This document shows, piece by piece, positions 1 to 7,089 of a stretch of 30,438 nt of DNA (its first letter is position 1; each line of letters begins with the position of its first letter). Source of the stretch: a virus; the IMG/VR virus record IMGVR_UViG_3300021225_000528, positions 1 to 30,438 of that record; one strand, written 5' to 3'. Both the position numbers and the translations under genes were made by a program. The notes below the pieces were generated by a model. The model was not told where the DNA came from, made no database searches, and saw nothing but the letters and a program-made list of their open reading frames with translations.

Positions 1-1044
1 TGCAACCGCCTTTTCGGTAAACTCACCATGCATCAGTTGTGAAACGTCAGGGTCAACACGCTCGGGATTGTCGGACTCTGTCGGGGTGACTGATGGCGTG
101 ATGCGTTTAGACGGTGGGGTGGATTTTTCTTTCATGGGCGGCAAATCGATTGGAGTACTCATTCCGCACTCGAACCCCCACCAGATGGTACGCAGTTCTT
201 TGGCGGCGTTCTCACGACGTGGCACGTTGGCGTCGAATAGGCGGGTGACGATTGTGTTTTCACTCATTGCGTTGTACCCGTGGCGCACTGCAGTCGTGTA
301 ATACCCACCGATAGCACGGGCCTCACTTCGTCTCGTATCGTGCCGACTGCCATCAACAGCGCTACCGATTTTGCGTTCTGCTGACGACACCTTGTTTTCC
401 ATGAACTTCTCTAGCCATGTGGGGTGATAGCCATTATCTACCTGTAGCACTTCACGAGACACGGCCCGCGTCATAGCACGGGTAGTGGTGATGTGATACC
501 GCTCGATGACGTCCTCGAGCTGGGTGCGGGCATCGGTGATGGTGTTGGGCGTGCCTGCCACGTGGTGACCGGTGACGGTAAAGTACCGCTTACTGTCGTA
601 CACCTCCATCATGAGGCCGCTGGCAAGCTTCACCCGTGAGGCGGTGAAGTCTTTCGGCTTAACCCCGTACATCAGCACGTGTAGGCCGTTGCCACTTGGG
701 GAGTACTCGGTGTATGAGTCGAGGTGAGTGACGATTTTCATCACTTCGGCATGGATCACGCCATCAGTGACACAATTATCAAAGTCGATACCCATGATGC
801 CGGTATCGAGGGAAAAGGCAAATCCCAGCCCATAGAACCCGTGCCGTTTCTGCCACTCCATACAGGCATCATACGATGCCCACAGTGCCGGGTCGGTCGG
901 GTCTGCGGTCTTCGTGTGTCCATAGGGAAAGGGTTGTTTGTTGATTTTGCCTGCACTGTCGATGGAATTGTCGCCCCAACATATCCACTGATTATGCCGT
1001 TGTAACTGCGCAAGTGCAGGAAGGGTGGTGAGTGTGTCGGCCAT
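1..1044 (-). CDS. PrimPol-helicase, N-terminal part (AEP primase-polymerase domain), continues past position 1
   Basis: This is the N-terminal 348 residues of a replicative primase-polymerase. The reading frame is still open at position 1. It begins at ATG 1042-1044, preceded by AAGAGGA. Archaeo-eukaryotic primase motifs are visible: GIDFDN (metal-binding D87 and D89), SPSGNGLHV (H122 of the SxH motif) and MEVYDSKRYFTVTG (E147, R153), in the order and spacing of phage PrimPol domains. The domain should make primers and extend them as DNA. The last residues read here (FTEKAVA) join in frame to the leftward frame entering at 30438, so the full protein is probably 924 residues with a helicase half. 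The family resembles the PrimPol-helicases of phages such as NrS-1 and BFK20 (family knowledge). No other DNA polymerase was seen in the window. Confidence 0.9.
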   Translation of the reverse strand, partial: MADTLTTLPALAQLQRHNQWICWGDNSIDSAGKINKQPFPYGHTKTADPTDPALWASYDACMEWQKRHGFYGLGFAFSLDTGIMGIDFDNCVTDGVIHAEVMKIVTHLDSYTEYSPSGNGLHVLMYGVKPKDFTASRVKLASGLMMEVYDSKRYFTVTGHHVAGTPNTITDARTQLEDVIERYHITTTRAMTRAVSREVLQVDNGYHPTWLEKFMENKVSSAERKIGSAVDGSRHDTRRSEARAIGGYYTTAVRHGYNAMSENTIVTRLFDANVPRRENAAKELRTIWWGFECGMSTPIDLPPMKEKSTPPSKRITPSVTPTESDNPERVDPDVSQLMHGEFTEKAVA

Positions 1045-1077
1045 AGAGTCCTCTTCTTTATCCCACTAGGCAAATCA

Positions 1078-1107
1078 CCCCACTGACAAGTATTTTTGTC
1101 AGTGGGG
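1078..1107 (-). other. intercistronic hairpin before the PrimPol gene
   Basis: A perfect 12-bp inverted repeat (CCCCACTGACAA and its complement at 1096-1107) encloses a 6-base loop. It sits between the stop of the SSB-like gene and the PrimPol start. On the leftward transcript it is followed by TGATTTGCC, so it has no proper U tract. It is more likely an RNA processing or stabilising element, or a weak attenuator, than an efficient terminator. Confidence 0.65.
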
Positions 1108-1127
1108 CAATCATTGTAACCCAACTT

Positions 1128-1964
1128 CTACTTCCAGATGTCGTCGTCGTCATCCTCGACGGGCTTGGGTACGTTCTTTGTGGGTGGAGGCGTGGCATTG
1201 TCCGCACCCTGCAATGGAATGTCATTAGTACGATAGGTTTGCCGCCATTCGCTGTGCTCTGCGTACAAATCTGCCAACTCTATCAGCATATCACGACCAA
1301 CGTATAGTGCTTTGGCGGTGTCGCGGGTGACCTCGCCTTTGATGTCGAGTGCGGGCAGTGTGACCGTGGAGCCATGGCCAGTGTCGGTAAATGCAACCCG
1401 ATTCTTTGCATCACGTTGGGTGGTTATGGGCACCCAAAAGGCGAATGGCGGGAGTTTCTTCCCCTTCTTCAGTGTCGCCTTGGCAACACTCACCACCGTA
1501 TCACGAAATTGCGTGAAAATGCCTGATGCCTTGTTGGTAAGTGCCTTGCCCGTGAGTCCCTTGACTGCTAAAATCACCAGACCGTCATACCCCTGCATAC
1601 GGCAAAGAATCTCGGTGTAGATCCGTGCGCCGGTTTCGTACTTCCCTGCAGGCAACCACGTTTTGATTTTGCGGTTCCCCTCGGTGGTTTCAAAGTACGC
1701 TTGGTATCGCTTGCGAATGGGGATGATAGACAGATTGTCGGTGGTGTACCCGTCACCGTCTTTGAACCACGATACCGGCGTCCATGGCTCACCAAGACCT
1801 TGGGGGAACTCGCTCTCACTGGTGTAGAATCGTCCGCCGGTTTGTGCCTGCTTGGCACCGTTAAACCAGTAAATGCGGGGATAGCCTTGGGTGGCGTTTT
1901 CTTCTTCGTACTGTATCTCGTCTAATCCGTCAAAATCATCGATGTGTTGTGGCTTGTTTGTCAT
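1128..1964 (-). CDS. putative single-stranded DNA-binding protein (SSB-like, acidic tail)
   Basis: This 278-residue protein begins at ATG 1962-1964 with AAAGAG upstream. It lies directly ahead of the PrimPol gene. I do not recognise the core by sequence. The C-terminus, however, is a proline-rich linker followed by an acidic run ending DDDDDIWK: several aspartates and then a bulky hydrophobic tip. Such tails are typical of bacterial SSB and of T7 gp2.5-type proteins, where they bind partner replication proteins. The core is rich in aromatic and basic residues (for example PIRKRYQAYF and RKIKTWLPAG), compatible with ssDNA binding by an OB fold. Position and tail support a role as replication SSB; the fold assignment is inference. 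It could instead be another phage replication accessory protein. Confidence 0.55.
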   Translation of the reverse strand: MTNKPQHIDDFDGLDEIQYEEENATQGYPRIYWFNGAKQAQTGGRFYTSESEFPQGLGEPWTPVSWFKDGDGYTTDNLSIIPIRKRYQAYFETTEGNRKIKTWLPAGKYETGARIYTEILCRMQGYDGLVILAVKGLTGKALTNKASGIFTQFRDTVVSVAKATLKKGKKLPPFAFWVPITTQRDAKNRVAFTDTGHGSTVTLPALDIKGEVTRDTAKALYVGRDMLIELADLYAEHSEWRQTYRTNDIPLQGADNATPPPTKNVPKPVEDDDDDIWK

Positions 1965-1981
1965 GGTGTAAACTCTTTTCC

Positions 1982-2173
1982 CTACTTTGATTCAGTGTAC
2001 TGTGGACGTTGCTTGCGGGCTTCGATTGCCTCTACAAGTAGTAGGTTGATGACCCCGTTGATGGACATTTGCCGTCGCTGTTGCTGTGCGGCAGTGTAGA
2101 TGTAATCGCGAATCCACTGGTACGTATCCATCTCAATACGTACCGATGTGGTAACGATGGTATCCTCTGACAT
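1982..2173 (-). CDS. ribbon-helix-helix (CopG/Arc-like) DNA-binding protein
   Basis: A 63-residue protein starting at ATG 2171-2173. Residues about 6-15 (IVTTSVRIEM) form the beta strand, followed by two helices (DTYQWIRDYIYTAAQQQ, then SINGVINLLLVEAIEA). This is the layout of ribbon-helix-helix repressors, which dimerise through the strand and insert it in the DNA major groove. The length is usual for the family. It stands between a coiled-coil protein and the SSB-like gene and is spaced by only a few bases, so it belongs to the same leftward transcript. Its operator is unknown. The palindrome at 9241-9263 or the inverted repeat at 2928-2947 are candidate sites (inference). Confidence 0.7.
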   Translation of the reverse strand: MSEDTIVTTSVRIEMDTYQWIRDYIYTAAQQQRRQMSINGVINLLLVEAIEARKQRPQYTESK

Positions 2174-2175
2174 TG

Positions 2176-2502
2176 CTATCCCTTCTTACTGCGAAATTGA
2201 AGACTCGGATTGCGATTCGACTCTTTGCGGCAATCGGCAATTGCTTGAGCGGTACGCATCTCTCCATTTTGAAGGAGGGTTGCAGTGAGTGACTCGAGTG
2301 CATCGGCATCATATGACACCGTAGTGCCCGCCTTCGTCATCAGTACTGTGCCAACCCCGGGCACTTCTGCCCGCTGATCGGGCAACGATTCGACAATCGC
2401 TTGGATGCTGGCCTTGAGTTCCTTCTTGGTTGTCTCAAGGGCTTTCAGTTCGCTGTCAATCTCGTACAATGCCCCAACCAAATCGTGTAAATTGTCACTC
2501 AT
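2176..2502 (-). CDS. hypothetical protein with N-terminal coiled coil
   Basis: A 108-residue protein of unknown function. The N-terminal 35 residues (ALYEIDSELKALETTKKELK and following) have the heptad pattern of a coiled coil. A short beta-like region follows (VPGVGTVLMTKAG), then a helical segment containing QAIADCRKESNR. The start overlaps the end of the upstream gene by 4 bases, indicating translational coupling. The general shape, a coiled coil followed by a small beta domain, recalls small phage proteins found near nucleases and recombination functions, but no motif allows a firm call. Neighbours are replication-associated, so a supporting role there is plausible. Confidence 0.6.
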   Translation of the reverse strand: MSDNLHDLVGALYEIDSELKALETTKKELKASIQAIVESLPDQRAEVPGVGTVLMTKAGTTVSYDADALESLTATLLQNGEMRTAQAIADCRKESNRNPSLQFRSKKG

Positions 2503-2909
2503 TCGAACACCACCATTTCGGGATGCTCAAGGTTGAGGAGTGCCGCAATGGTGATTTGCACATCCTGTAGCCCCTCTGCCCACGTCGAGCGGTACTCCCG
2601 CTCAACCCCGTTGACGTCCGTCACCGTGTACTCGATAACCAGGTACTTGGGGCTATGGTCAATCATGTGTACCTGAATCAGCGTTTTGCGGTCGTGGGTG
2701 TCGATAGACTCGTGTGTCCAGCCCAGTAGCTCCCTAGCGTCGTCTGTACTCCAGACCGTGCGAGTGAGCACCGTATGAATCCGTTGAACCGTTGTGTCCT
2801 GCTCGAGCTTCTTCTTAAGTGCCGTGCGTCGTGCGATGCCCACAATGTCGCCAATGGCGTCTACCAGTGAGCCGATGCGGTTGAGTGCCTTTTTGTTCTC
2901 GTCTGTCAT
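2499..2909 (-). CDS. hypothetical protein, first gene after an internal leftward promoter
   Basis: A 136-residue protein starting at ATG 2907-2909. I recognise no family. The N-terminal 40 residues are helical and basic (ARRTALKKKLEQ). The remainder looks like an alpha-beta domain (YLVIEYTVTDVNGVEREYRSTW). It is the first gene downstream of the promoter proposed at 2954-2981 and overlaps the next gene by 4 bases. It therefore probably heads a sub-operon leading through the coiled-coil protein, the ribbon-helix-helix protein and the SSB-like protein into the PrimPol gene. Function unknown. Confidence 0.55.
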   Translation of the reverse strand: MTDENKKALNRIGSLVDAIGDIVGIARRTALKKKLEQDTTVQRIHTVLTRTVWSTDDARELLGWTHESIDTHDRKTLIQVHMIDHSPKYLVIEYTVTDVNGVEREYRSTWAEGLQDVQITIAALLNLEHPEMVVFE

Positions 2910-2927
2910 GCGTTTTCTCCATAGCGT

Positions 2928-2947
2928 GTAGTACCGTACTGCACTAC
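2928..2947. repeat. imperfect inverted repeat near the 2954-2981 promoter start point
   Basis: GTAGT at 2928-2932 and ACTAC at 2943-2947 flank a partly symmetric centre with GTAC and related steps. The element lies where transcription from the adjacent promoter should begin, a usual place for a repressor operator. The symmetry is only partial, so this is tentative. Confidence 0.3.
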
Positions 2948-2953
2948 GTAACT

Positions 2954-2981
2954 ATTGTACCATACTATTTTGATATTGCAA
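2954..2981 (-). promoter_or_regulatory. putative internal leftward sigma70-like promoter
   Basis: Read leftward, the hexamers are TTGCAA (2976-2981) and TACAAT (2954-2959), separated by 16 bases. The second matches TATAAT at five of six positions. It lies in one of the few gaps in the leftward block (2910-2981), directly upstream of the gene starting at 2909, and overlaps only the stop of the preceding gene. It would boost the replication genes independently of the main leftward promoter. Confidence 0.5.
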
Positions 2982-3479
2982 CTACTCCCACGGCATGCGC
3001 TCATTTTTTCTTACCAGATGATGAATTGCTTTTAGAGCCAGTGCCATCTCTGGCTCGGGAATGGGGCACTTGTCATAAACGAAGCGCAAGATGTCACTGC
3101 GGAGTGCACGAAATCCACGTGCCGAGTCAATTGGGTCATCAAGTAATACATTCCAGTGGTCGTGCTTCATTGATCCGCCATAGCTGACAAGGCGTTTTTG
3201 CGCTGGAGAGTATACCTTTACATTGACATGGATTTGTCGTGCGGTAACAGATTTGTAGGGATAGTCCTCCATTGATTGCACCTCAACCACCACCGTCTCA
3301 AATCCGTCTGACACCGAGCCGACCATGGGCTTGCACCCCCATATACATCGCATCAAATCTAACAGCGCAAAGTCTTCTGCGGTTGGGGTGGGCGGCGCAG
3401 GTGGCTTGGGCGTGCTCCAAATTGCGGCGATTGCCGTGCCAAACCCTGGCCACCATGGCTTCCTTGTCTGGTCAGGCAT
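2982..3479 (-). CDS. hypothetical protein with proline-rich N-terminus
   Basis: A 165-residue protein starting at ATG 3477-3479, preceded by GGAG at a good distance. The first 35 residues are rich in tryptophan and proline (PWWPGFGTAIAAIW, then TPKPPAPPTPT), which suggests a flexible or surface-exposed lead rather than a signal peptide. The rest is a mixed alpha-beta domain with no catalytic motif I recognise. The start overlaps the preceding gene by 8 bases. It is the last gene before the internal promoter. Function unknown. Confidence 0.55.
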   Translation of the reverse strand: MPDQTRKPWWPGFGTAIAAIWSTPKPPAPPTPTAEDFALLDLMRCIWGCKPMVGSVSDGFETVVVEVQSMEDYPYKSVTARQIHVNVKVYSPAQKRLVSYGGSMKHDHWNVLLDDPIDSARGFRALRSDILRFVYDKCPIPEPEMALALKAIHHLVRKNERMPWE

Positions 3480-3753
3480 CAGGTACTCCTTTCAATCGAA
3501 TCTGGCTAGCCTGATTGTGTATGCGCATGGCATAGTCACGAATAACTTTTCTTGTTTCCTCCGCTACGACCCGCTTGGGCGGATGGGGATTAGTACGGAA
3601 GGTGTTAATCGTCTGCTCTTGATATCCAGCGCGCGTGTAGCACACCGTCCACTGATCGTTGGTCGCACTGTCACTGTAGACCGTTACCGTGAATCCATGG
3701 GCAACGTCTGACGATTCGACCGTGTGAGTATAAGTGTGGAATCGTGGAGGCAT
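3472..3753 (-). CDS. hypothetical protein
   Basis: A 93-residue protein. Two in-frame ATGs are possible. The one at 3763-3765 has its GGAG only one base away, so I prefer 3751-3753, which directly follows the upstream stop and has GGGA at a workable distance. The sequence has a beta-rich first half (VAHGFTVTVYSDS, QWTVCYTRAGYQEQ) and a basic helical second half (RVVAEETRKVIRDYAMRIH). No family recognised. It sits in a run of small unknown leftward genes. Confidence 0.5.
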   Translation of the reverse strand: MPPRFHTYTHTVESSDVAHGFTVTVYSDSATNDQWTVCYTRAGYQEQTINTFRTNPHPPKRVVAEETRKVIRDYAMRIHNQASQIRLKGVPDA

Positions 3754-3754
3754 A

Positions 3755-4069
3755 TTATTTCCCATACTCCTCGAATGGCGGACACTTTAATACGCACTCG
3801 ACATAGTAGGCAACGAGTCCGTGATAATCATCGTCTTTTCTGATAATCATACCGCTGTACACTGTATCATCAGGCACACGCCAAAATACCATTGACTCGC
3901 CTGCATGCACGAGCGGATAAATCCCGCTCATGAATGGCTGTTTTGAAAAGATGATGCGGACAAGTGATTCGGTGACAATGCGCAACTTTTGTGGTGGGGT
4001 CTGTGATGACTCGACCTTTTTCGTGACCTCACGAAATTGATACAGTGTTGCTGGCGGTATTTCATCCAT
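3755..4069 (-). CDS. hypothetical protein
   Basis: A 104-residue protein starting at ATG 4067-4069, just downstream of the WQYY-family pair. A helical first half (LYQFREVTKKVESS, LRIVTESLVRIIF) leads to a beta-rich, aromatic second half (SMVFWRVPDDTVYSGMII, YYVECVLKCPPFEEYGK). No motif recognised. The aromatic content resembles that of the two genes upstream, but I see no alignable similarity. Function unknown. Confidence 0.5.
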   Translation of the reverse strand: MDEIPPATLYQFREVTKKVESSQTPPQKLRIVTESLVRIIFSKQPFMSGIYPLVHAGESMVFWRVPDDTVYSGMIIRKDDDYHGLVAYYVECVLKCPPFEEYGK

Positions 4070-4079
4070 GTGTGGGTCA

Positions 4080-4556
4080 TTACTCCTTCTCTACATCGCT
4101 CTCCATATGAATGCTTTCCCGTACCCACTGCTTAAAATGTGCAAAACTAGGAGGGATTACTGCTGGATACCACGGCGAATAATGCTGGCACTCATAGACG
4201 TCTTTGCCAGTGTAGTACTGCCAGCATGTACCGTCCTCGGAGCGGTATACATAGAAGGTGATAGCACCTACACAGTACCTTATCGACTTATCCTTTACAG
4301 TGCCAAAAAACTCTTTTCCATGTTGTGCGAGATACCATGCCGACATCTGCTGGTCAGTGGCAATATACTTTGTGACCTCAAAACCGAGGTCTGCGGAATA
4401 CCGTGTGACCACTTGGCCGTTGATTTGCATGCATCCGCGTTCCATTGTCACGTGGTACACCGTGTCGTTGACCACTACGGTGCCAAGCGATCCGCCCTTG
4501 CCATCTGGGTGCATTACCAATTCGCTGTCGAAAACGTAGTACTTGTATATCATCAT
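4080..4556 (-). CDS. WQYY-family protein, second copy
   Basis: A protein of about 158 residues. GGAGG precedes two adjacent ATGs (4554-4556 and 4551-4553) and either may be used; the first overlaps the upstream stop. It is a clear paralogue of the gene directly upstream. Both share FYVYR, DGTCWQYY, YS.WY, a PS.AHF.QWV stretch near the C-terminus, and a beta-rich N-terminal half with TRY. I do not recognise the family. Cysteines are frequent, but no zinc-binding spacing is evident. No signal peptide or membrane segment is seen. The copy is strongly diverged in its first half, so the duplication is old or under diversifying selection. Function unknown. Confidence 0.65.
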   Translation of the reverse strand: MMIYKYYVFDSELVMHPDGKGGSLGTVVVNDTVYHVTMERGCMQINGQVVTRYSADLGFEVTKYIATDQQMSAWYLAQHGKEFFGTVKDKSIRYCVGAITFYVYRSEDGTCWQYYTGKDVYECQHYSPWYPAVIPPSFAHFKQWVRESIHMESDVEKE

Positions 4557-5032
4557 CACTCCTCCACTGATACGGTTGACGCCACCCACTGCCCAAAGTG
4601 CGCTATGCTCGGCTCCACCACGGCACTCTCGTACCATTCCGAGTAGTAGTAGTAATCATCACCCTCGCTGTAGTACTGCCAGCACGTGCCATCCGTTGCA
4701 CGGTATACATAGAATTTGATGTCGCACACCACGTATACCTGTGATGCGTCAATGGCCGCATCGAGGTAGGCAATCCAATTACAGTACTGCCACGCCGTGA
4801 GGCTGTGCAGTTTTATGAAGTACTGTGTGAAGGCTTGCGGAGTCTGGTACGCGCACTCTACCCCATCGACGTAGTACCGTGTGCAGAGCATGGGGCTGTG
4901 CTCGTCCTTAAACTGCAAGAGATATGTCGTGCCGTTAAAAGTAAATTCTTCGGTAAAATATCCGGATTTGCGCTTGAGAAAAATCACATTCTCCCCGCAC
5001 ACCGATACCATGCGCCCCTCTGATACAGTCAT
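4556..5032 (-). CDS. WQYY-family protein, first copy
   Basis: A 158-residue protein starting at ATG 5030-5032, overlapping the transglycosylase-like gene by 4 bases. It is the paralogue of the next gene downstream (shared DGTCWQYY and AHF.QWV blocks; nearly identical DNA stretches around 4211-4253 and 4669-4710). It is rich in tyrosine, tryptophan and cysteine, with an acidic, tyrosine-rich patch (EGDDYYYYSEWYES). No enzyme motif, signal peptide or transmembrane helix was seen. Tandem duplication of small acidic or aromatic proteins is common among phage host-takeover and anti-defence factors, which makes that a reasonable but unproven guess. Confidence 0.65.
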   Translation of the reverse strand: MTVSEGRMVSVCGENVIFLKRKSGYFTEEFTFNGTTYLLQFKDEHSPMLCTRYYVDGVECAYQTPQAFTQYFIKLHSLTAWQYCNWIAYLDAAIDASQVYVVCDIKFYVYRATDGTCWQYYSEGDDYYYYSEWYESAVVEPSIAHFGQWVASTVSVEE

Positions 5033-5391
5033 CGCATCACCGCCTTATCATCTGCATTAATCACTAGCCACTTATCCCAGCACGGTTTGCTTGATCGCCA
5101 GTGACGCCAACCCAAACCACTTCGCCACAACCACACAAAACTATCATACTGATTTTTGGGTGAATCCACCTCGGCATTGGTGTACCCATTCATCCACAAA
5201 TACGTATCGTCGTTGAACTGCCATATACCACCGTCGCTCGTGTGGCTCCTGGCGTGCAGTTCATAGCTGCCAAGCGTCACCGTGTCGCCTGATTCACACG
5301 CCGCAATCGCCAACGCCTCAGGGGTCACCATCAGCGGAGTGGGGACGCAATGCCCCATCGAGCATGACAGGTAAATTAAAATCTCGATCAT
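5029..5391 (-). CDS. Rpf/transglycosylase-like lysozyme-fold protein
   Basis: A 120-residue protein from ATG 5389-5391, overlapping the upstream membrane-peptide gene as TGATG. After a short hydrophobic N-terminus, EALAIAACESGDT carries the catalytic glutamate in the context usual for resuscitation-promoting-factor and transglycosylase-like domains (IAxCESG). GGIWQFNDDTYLW matches the following GxxQF..xTW block, and the C-terminal GWRHWRSSKPCWDKW fits the domain end. These enzymes cleave the glycan strands of peptidoglycan. Its place in the leftward, probably early, block rather than in the lysis or tail genes is odd. The hydrophobic start could be an export signal or anchor. Whether it is active, virion-associated or used early in infection cannot be told from sequence. 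Confidence 0.7.
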   Translation of the reverse strand: MIEILIYLSCSMGHCVPTPLMVTPEALAIAACESGDTVTLGSYELHARSHTSDGGIWQFNDDTYLWMNGYTNAEVDSPKNQYDSFVWLWRSGLGWRHWRSSKPCWDKWLVINADDKAVMR

Positions 5392-5543
5392 CACTTTCCC
5401 CACTTCAGATAGAACGCACAGTACTGATACGTCAGTATCGCCGTCAGTCCAGCTTCGAATTTGAATCCCTTGTAGCTTAGTAGTAGCGACAAGATGCCCG
5501 TAAGAATTCCCAGAATCCGAATTGTTTTTGCAAGTTCGCTCAT
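5391..5543 (-). CDS. small membrane protein next to the lysozyme-like gene
   Basis: A 50-residue protein. The frame is open further upstream, but TTAGGAG at a good distance marks ATG 5541-5543 as the start. Hydrophobic stretches (IRILGILTGILSLLLSY, then AGLTAILTYQYCAFYL) suggest two membrane passes with a short basic connection (KGFKFE). The stop overlaps the start of the transglycosylase-like gene, so the two are translationally coupled. Together they look like a miniature holin-enzyme pair or a membrane-tethered wall-remodelling pair. The holin reading is inference from size, topology and neighbour only. Confidence 0.6.
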   Translation of the reverse strand: MSELAKTIRILGILTGILSLLLSYKGFKFEAGLTAILTYQYCAFYLKWGK

Positions 5544-5560
5544 ATAATCTCCTAATATAC

Positions 5561-5815
5561 TCATCCGTGGTGATTTATCATCGCAGTGCGGAAGCGGTTG
5601 ATGAGGCGGTGATACACTATACCACCATTCCCCGATACTCGTACTTGCATCGTGTGGTATAGCGTGACGTGGGTAGTGTGGTTCTTCCATCGCTTGGCAG
5701 CGTACTTTTGGTCACATGGCACTTCGGCAAATCCCGTATCACGGATGATACCTGTCACTACTGCCATACTATCTGGCGTCACGCTAAATAACGTGCTGGT
5801 GAGTTCGATTATCAC
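5561..5815 (-). CDS. hypothetical protein
   Basis: An 84-residue protein. The best start is GTG 5813-5815, overlapping the stop of the HTH gene, with GGAGG five bases upstream inside that gene. The first part is beta-like and hydrophobic (VIIELTSTLFSVTP). The second is basic and histidine-rich (KYAAKRWKNHTTHVTLYH). The end contains YHRLINRFRTAMINHHG. No family recognised. Translational coupling to the HTH protein suggests related timing. Confidence 0.5.
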   Translation of the reverse strand: MIIELTSTLFSVTPDSMAVVTGIIRDTGFAEVPCDQKYAAKRWKNHTTHVTLYHTMQVRVSGNGGIVYHRLINRFRTAMINHHG

Positions 5816-6735
5816 GATGTCCTCCACGTGTACCACGCACACTTCAGCGGTTGCCAGTCGGCGTCAACCTGGCGCACCGCCCAACGAAACTTCGGCCCAA
5901 GCCACTCGCCCACCACTTGGGCAACCTCCTCGCGATCATAGGCAAAAAGGTTGTTCTGCCCGGGGTACATACGTAGGTGTACAGGCAGGTGCATCGTGTG
6001 ATACCGGATGCCCTTTGGCGTGGCAGGAATAATCTCACTCAAGTACTTTGTGCTGACGTACTTGTAACGCATCGTATCACGCACGCTGGCGATGAGGCGA
6101 TGCCACCGTGGAGCCGCGGAATTAGTCGTAGTAAGCATTGCGAGACCATTGCGAAACAGGGTTGCAATCTGGTCAACTTCGTAGGGGATGGTAAGCAGAC
6201 CTTCCGCAATGCAATGCTCAATTAGCGACTTACTCACCCCAAGCTCACGCTGAAGCTGGGCAAGTGAAAGGCCGGACGTGGTACGCCACTCACGCACCCG
6301 CATGCCGGTGGCGCGCCTGATGACGTTGTGCAGTGTGGTGGGGTTGAGTCCCGCACGGGTGATGACGCGATCAGGTATATTTTTTGCCTCTGGTCGGCTC
6401 ACCCACCGGTCGATTGCCTTAATCTGCTTTTCTGTGTAGATGCCCGCGCGTCGCGCCTTCAGTCGCCCACTCGTGACAAGTGCGTGCTTCAGGTGGTTGT
6501 ATCTCACCTGGCTGATACCAAGGATTGCGCAGTCGTTGGCCTGCACGCCGGTGAATACCTCGATGTACCGTGCGACAAACTCGGGAGTATTGGCCGGCTT
6601 CGATAGCACCCAGCTCACAAAATCGTCAGACGTATAGATGTGATTCATTACCGCCTGACTCGTCATACCCAGCTCGGTGGCGATTTCTTTGATGGTTTGC
6701 CCACTGATGTAGCGTGCGACGTAGGGATTTTGCAT
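5812..6735 (-). CDS. multi-helix-turn-helix DNA-binding protein
   Basis: A 307-residue protein. AAAGGA seven bases upstream fixes the start at ATG 6733-6735. At least two helix-turn-helix units are visible: IKEIATELGMTSQAVMNHI near the N-terminus and LAQLQRELGVSKSLIEHCI near the middle. A third possible unit lies between them (ITRAGLNPTTLHNVIRRATG). The C-terminal third is different, with KYLSEIIPATPKGIRYH and YDREEVAQVVGEWLG. It is the largest gene of the small-gene block and follows a strong hairpin, so its expression may be set separately. It is the most credible candidate for a protein that binds the GGATTGAGGTT repeats, either as late activator, switch or origin factor. Target and role are inferred. 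Confidence 0.65.
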   Translation of the reverse strand: MQNPYVARYISGQTIKEIATELGMTSQAVMNHIYTSDDFVSWVLSKPANTPEFVARYIEVFTGVQANDCAILGISQVRYNHLKHALVTSGRLKARRAGIYTEKQIKAIDRWVSRPEAKNIPDRVITRAGLNPTTLHNVIRRATGMRVREWRTTSGLSLAQLQRELGVSKSLIEHCIAEGLLTIPYEVDQIATLFRNGLAMLTTTNSAAPRWHRLIASVRDTMRYKYVSTKYLSEIIPATPKGIRYHTMHLPVHLRMYPGQNNLFAYDREEVAQVVGEWLGPKFRWAVRQVDADWQPLKCAWYTWRTS

Positions 6736-6754
6736 GGTATAATCCTTTTGTAGC

Positions 6755-6793
6755 AAATCCCCTTACACATTAGACCGCTGTGTAAGGGGATTT
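6755..6793. terminator. strong hairpin upstream of the HTH gene (attenuator or terminator)
   Basis: A perfect 15-bp inverted repeat (arms 6755-6769 and 6779-6793, core CCCCTTACACA) encloses a 9-base loop. It lies between the zinc-finger gene and the HTH gene. On the plus strand it is followed by TTTTT (6791-6795), as in an intrinsic terminator. On the leftward transcript only TTTG follows, so in the coding direction it may act as a partial attenuator, a processing site, or a block to antisense transcription. Confidence 0.6.
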
Positions 6794-6805
6794 TTGTATG
6801 CGTAT

Positions 6806-7072
6806 TTAGATCAGAGCGCGAAGCATCTCACTGGCTTGCAAGTGTCCGTCGAGGAGGGAATCATCGGCGCGGAAATCGAAATCGCCGTGCGTGACATCGT
6901 CGGTGATTGGCGTGGCGATGTCGTGGTCTTCTGCCCACGCTACCACCGTGTCGGCGCAATCCTGACTGCAGTACACGGGCTCGCTCGCCTCCTTCGTCCA
7001 GTAGTCGCGGGTGTATGCGCCACAGTAGGCGCACAGGGTGATGGTGTACTCGGGTGGTGAAATAAAGTTCAT
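6806..7072 (-). CDS. small zinc-finger protein
   Basis: An 88-residue protein starting at ATG 7070-7072, with AGAAAG 13 bases upstream. Four cysteines (CAYC, then YCSQDC) in C-x2-C-x17-C-x3-C spacing form a zinc finger similar to MYM/HIT-type fingers. The C-terminal half is acidic (EDHDIATPITDDVTHGDFDFRADD). Such small finger proteins often bind proteins or nucleic acids. It is the last gene before the hairpin at 6755-6793. Function unknown beyond probable zinc binding. Confidence 0.6.
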   Translation of the reverse strand: MNFISPPEYTITLCAYCGAYTRDYWTKEASEPVYCSQDCADTVVAWAEDHDIATPITDDVTHGDFDFRADDSLLDGHLQASEMLRALI

Positions 7073-7089
7073 AACAGCGTCTCGTCTTT

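Noticed and set aside
756-1124. 122-codon leftward frame overlapping the PrimPol start
   Set aside because: It overlaps the PrimPol frame, which shows conserved AEP motifs; this one has none and crosses the hairpin at 1078-1107.
4068-4646. 192-codon rightward open frame opposite the WQYY gene
   Set aside because: The leftward frame has a ribosome site and a paralogue next door; the rightward frame is its complement and has neither.
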